Shown here: positions 62,927-64,000 of the stretch, piece after piece
Numbering within the stretch: position 1 is the first letter of the stretch
Layout: each line of letters opens with the position of its first letter
NCBI GenBank assembly: GCA_023846275.1
Contig: CM043877.1
Location: 17,962,607-18,026,606, forward strand
Source: Vanilla planifolia
Taxonomy: Eukaryota; Streptophyta; Magnoliopsida; Asparagales; Orchidaceae
DNA: 64,000 nt
Direction: 5' to 3'
Notes under the pieces: model-generated
Databases searched by the model: none
What the model was told of the DNA's origin: nothing
The model's input: the letters and a program-made list of their open reading frames with translations, nothing else
Made by a program: the position numbers and the translations under genes

Positions 62927-63841
62927 ATGACAAGTATACTTCCTATCCCTCGTCATACTAATAATTATGAAGATGTAAGATGAAGTCACGCTTACAATAA
63001 ATCAAAAGACGATGTTAGATGATTTATGAAAAAAAGATAAGAAAGCATTTTTCTTCATTTATCAAGGCTGAGATGAGGTCACTTTTGAGAAGGTAGCTAA
63101 TACAAATATTATAAAGCAAGAATAGGAGCTCTTGTAATTGCATGTAAAGGTGATGATAAAGTAAAAAAGATATGTATTCAAACCTTGGGATGTGAATTTA
63201 AAGCCTTACAAATGAAAGAATTAGAAAGTGTTTTAGAGTATTTCACAAGGGTATTAATTGTAGTGAATCAACTAAAAAAGAATGGGGAAGCATTTGAAGA
63301 CAAGTGAGTGGTAAACAAAATTTTATGATCATTATCTTGTAAATATGATTATGTTGTGACAACTATTGAAGAGTCTAAAGGTTTAGACACTATAGAGATT
63401 GAAGAGCTTATGGGTTCACTTCAAGCCCATGCGCATCATATTCAAAGGAGAAGCAAATAACCATTGGAACATACTCTTCAAAGTAGCTTTACAATGCAAG
63501 AAACCAAAGAAGAAAAACTTAATCAAGAAGATCGCATTCATGGTTGTGGTCTTGGACGTGGTCGAGAAAATGTTTGAGGTAATGGAATACATGGTCGTGG
63601 GCAAGATCGTGGTAATTATAATTACTATGAAGAAAACAACCAATATAGAGTTGAAAAAAGCCAAAAAAGGAAAAGACAAAAAGTATGATAAAAGTAATAT
63701 TCAATGTTATAATTATAATAAATATGAGTATTATTCTTTAGAATGTTGGTCAAATCCTTCTAATCAAGTACATGCAAAAGTCAATTATGTTAAAAAAGAA
63801 AATATTGAAGAAGAAATACTTTTACTAACAAGAAGAGGAGG

Positions 63842-63878
<37 letters not shown>

Positions 63879-64000
63879 AAATTTATGATAATTGGACTCT
63901 AGAGCAAGCAATCATATGTGGGGGCATAAAGAAATCTTTATGGAGCTAAATGAATAAGTGGATGGCCATGTCTCATTTGGAGATTTTTCTAAAATACAAG
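62927..64000 (+). pseudogene. Ty1/copia gag-protease, runs off the window
   Basis: Gag starts MTSILPIPRHTNNYED at 62927. The UBN2-type gag core follows with stops and shifts: CEFKALQMKELESVLEYF-like sequence near 63190, VVNQLKKNGEAFED near 63262, DYVVTTIEESKGLDTIEIEEL near 63350 and a MGSLQAHAHHIQRR stretch near 63410. A Gly-Arg-rich GCGLGRGREN region lies near 63545. Near 63680 the frame changes and a knuckle-like CYNYNKYEYYSLEC follows, where CX2CX4HX4C is expected; one Cys and the His are now Tyr. NQVHAKVNYVKKENIEEE is next, then a (TA)n run (63845-63876). The protease start LDSRASNHMWGHKEIF (D-S-R-A for the catalytic D-S/T-G-A) is near 63890. The element continues past 64000. Confidence 0.85.

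Overview
This window looks like 64 kb of an angiosperm nuclear chromosome. It is very AT-rich and crowded with decayed LTR retrotransposons, and it holds one intact protein-coding gene. That gene is clearly GC-rich against its surroundings, which is typical of many monocot genes, so a monocot is likely. I cannot name the species from sequence alone.

The gene is a DWARF14 (D14) strigolactone receptor on the minus strand at 56745-57658. It has two exons split by a 62-bp intron, predicts 283 residues, and has an intact Ser-Asp-His triad. A TATA-like element lies about 100 bp upstream of the ATG.

Almost everything else is retroelement, identified from short translated motifs, primer-binding sites (PBS), polypurine tracts (PPT) and LTR ends. 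(1) 1-9257: AT-rich sequence, an old SIRE-like LTR, and a copia LTR (3988-4421) with a PPT in front of it. (2) 9258-18521: a composite of one Ty3/gypsy family. It holds a plus-strand LTR fragment, a gag-protease unit, a truncated LTR, a pol with its catalytic RT core missing, a second gag, and an LTR, all but the first on the minus strand; a 183-bp inverted LTR end closes the block. (3) 20860-25850: a fragment of a second gypsy family ('G'), a degenerate LTR related to region 2, and a stop-ridden gypsy RNase H-integrase on the plus strand. (4) 26250-37280: SIRE-like copia LTRs and gag with a gypsy gag remnant, broken by a well-preserved GC-rich 2.9-kb solo LTR with a 5-bp target-site duplication. 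(5) 37200-46640: copies of family G, interrupted by another solo LTR. Both coding copies keep gag-protease and the integrase tail but lack RT, RNase H and the integrase core. (6) 46640-49245: a SIRE-like LTR-PBS-gag unit. (7) 49245-50900: a gypsy LTR with about 100-bp tandem repeats. (8) 50900-56744: low-copy AT-rich sequence. (9) 58680-64000: a copia gag-pol remnant fused into its LTR, then a second copia element (short LTR, PBS, gag, start of protease) that runs off the window.

The TE genes do not act together; nearly all are broken by stops, frameshifts and deletions. The most notable signals are the G family's shared internal deletion, which suggests a gag-protease-only non-autonomous lineage, and the LTR family with inverted LTR ends in the 9-18 kb block. 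TE boundaries and lineage names come from reading by eye and are approximate except where exact ends are described.
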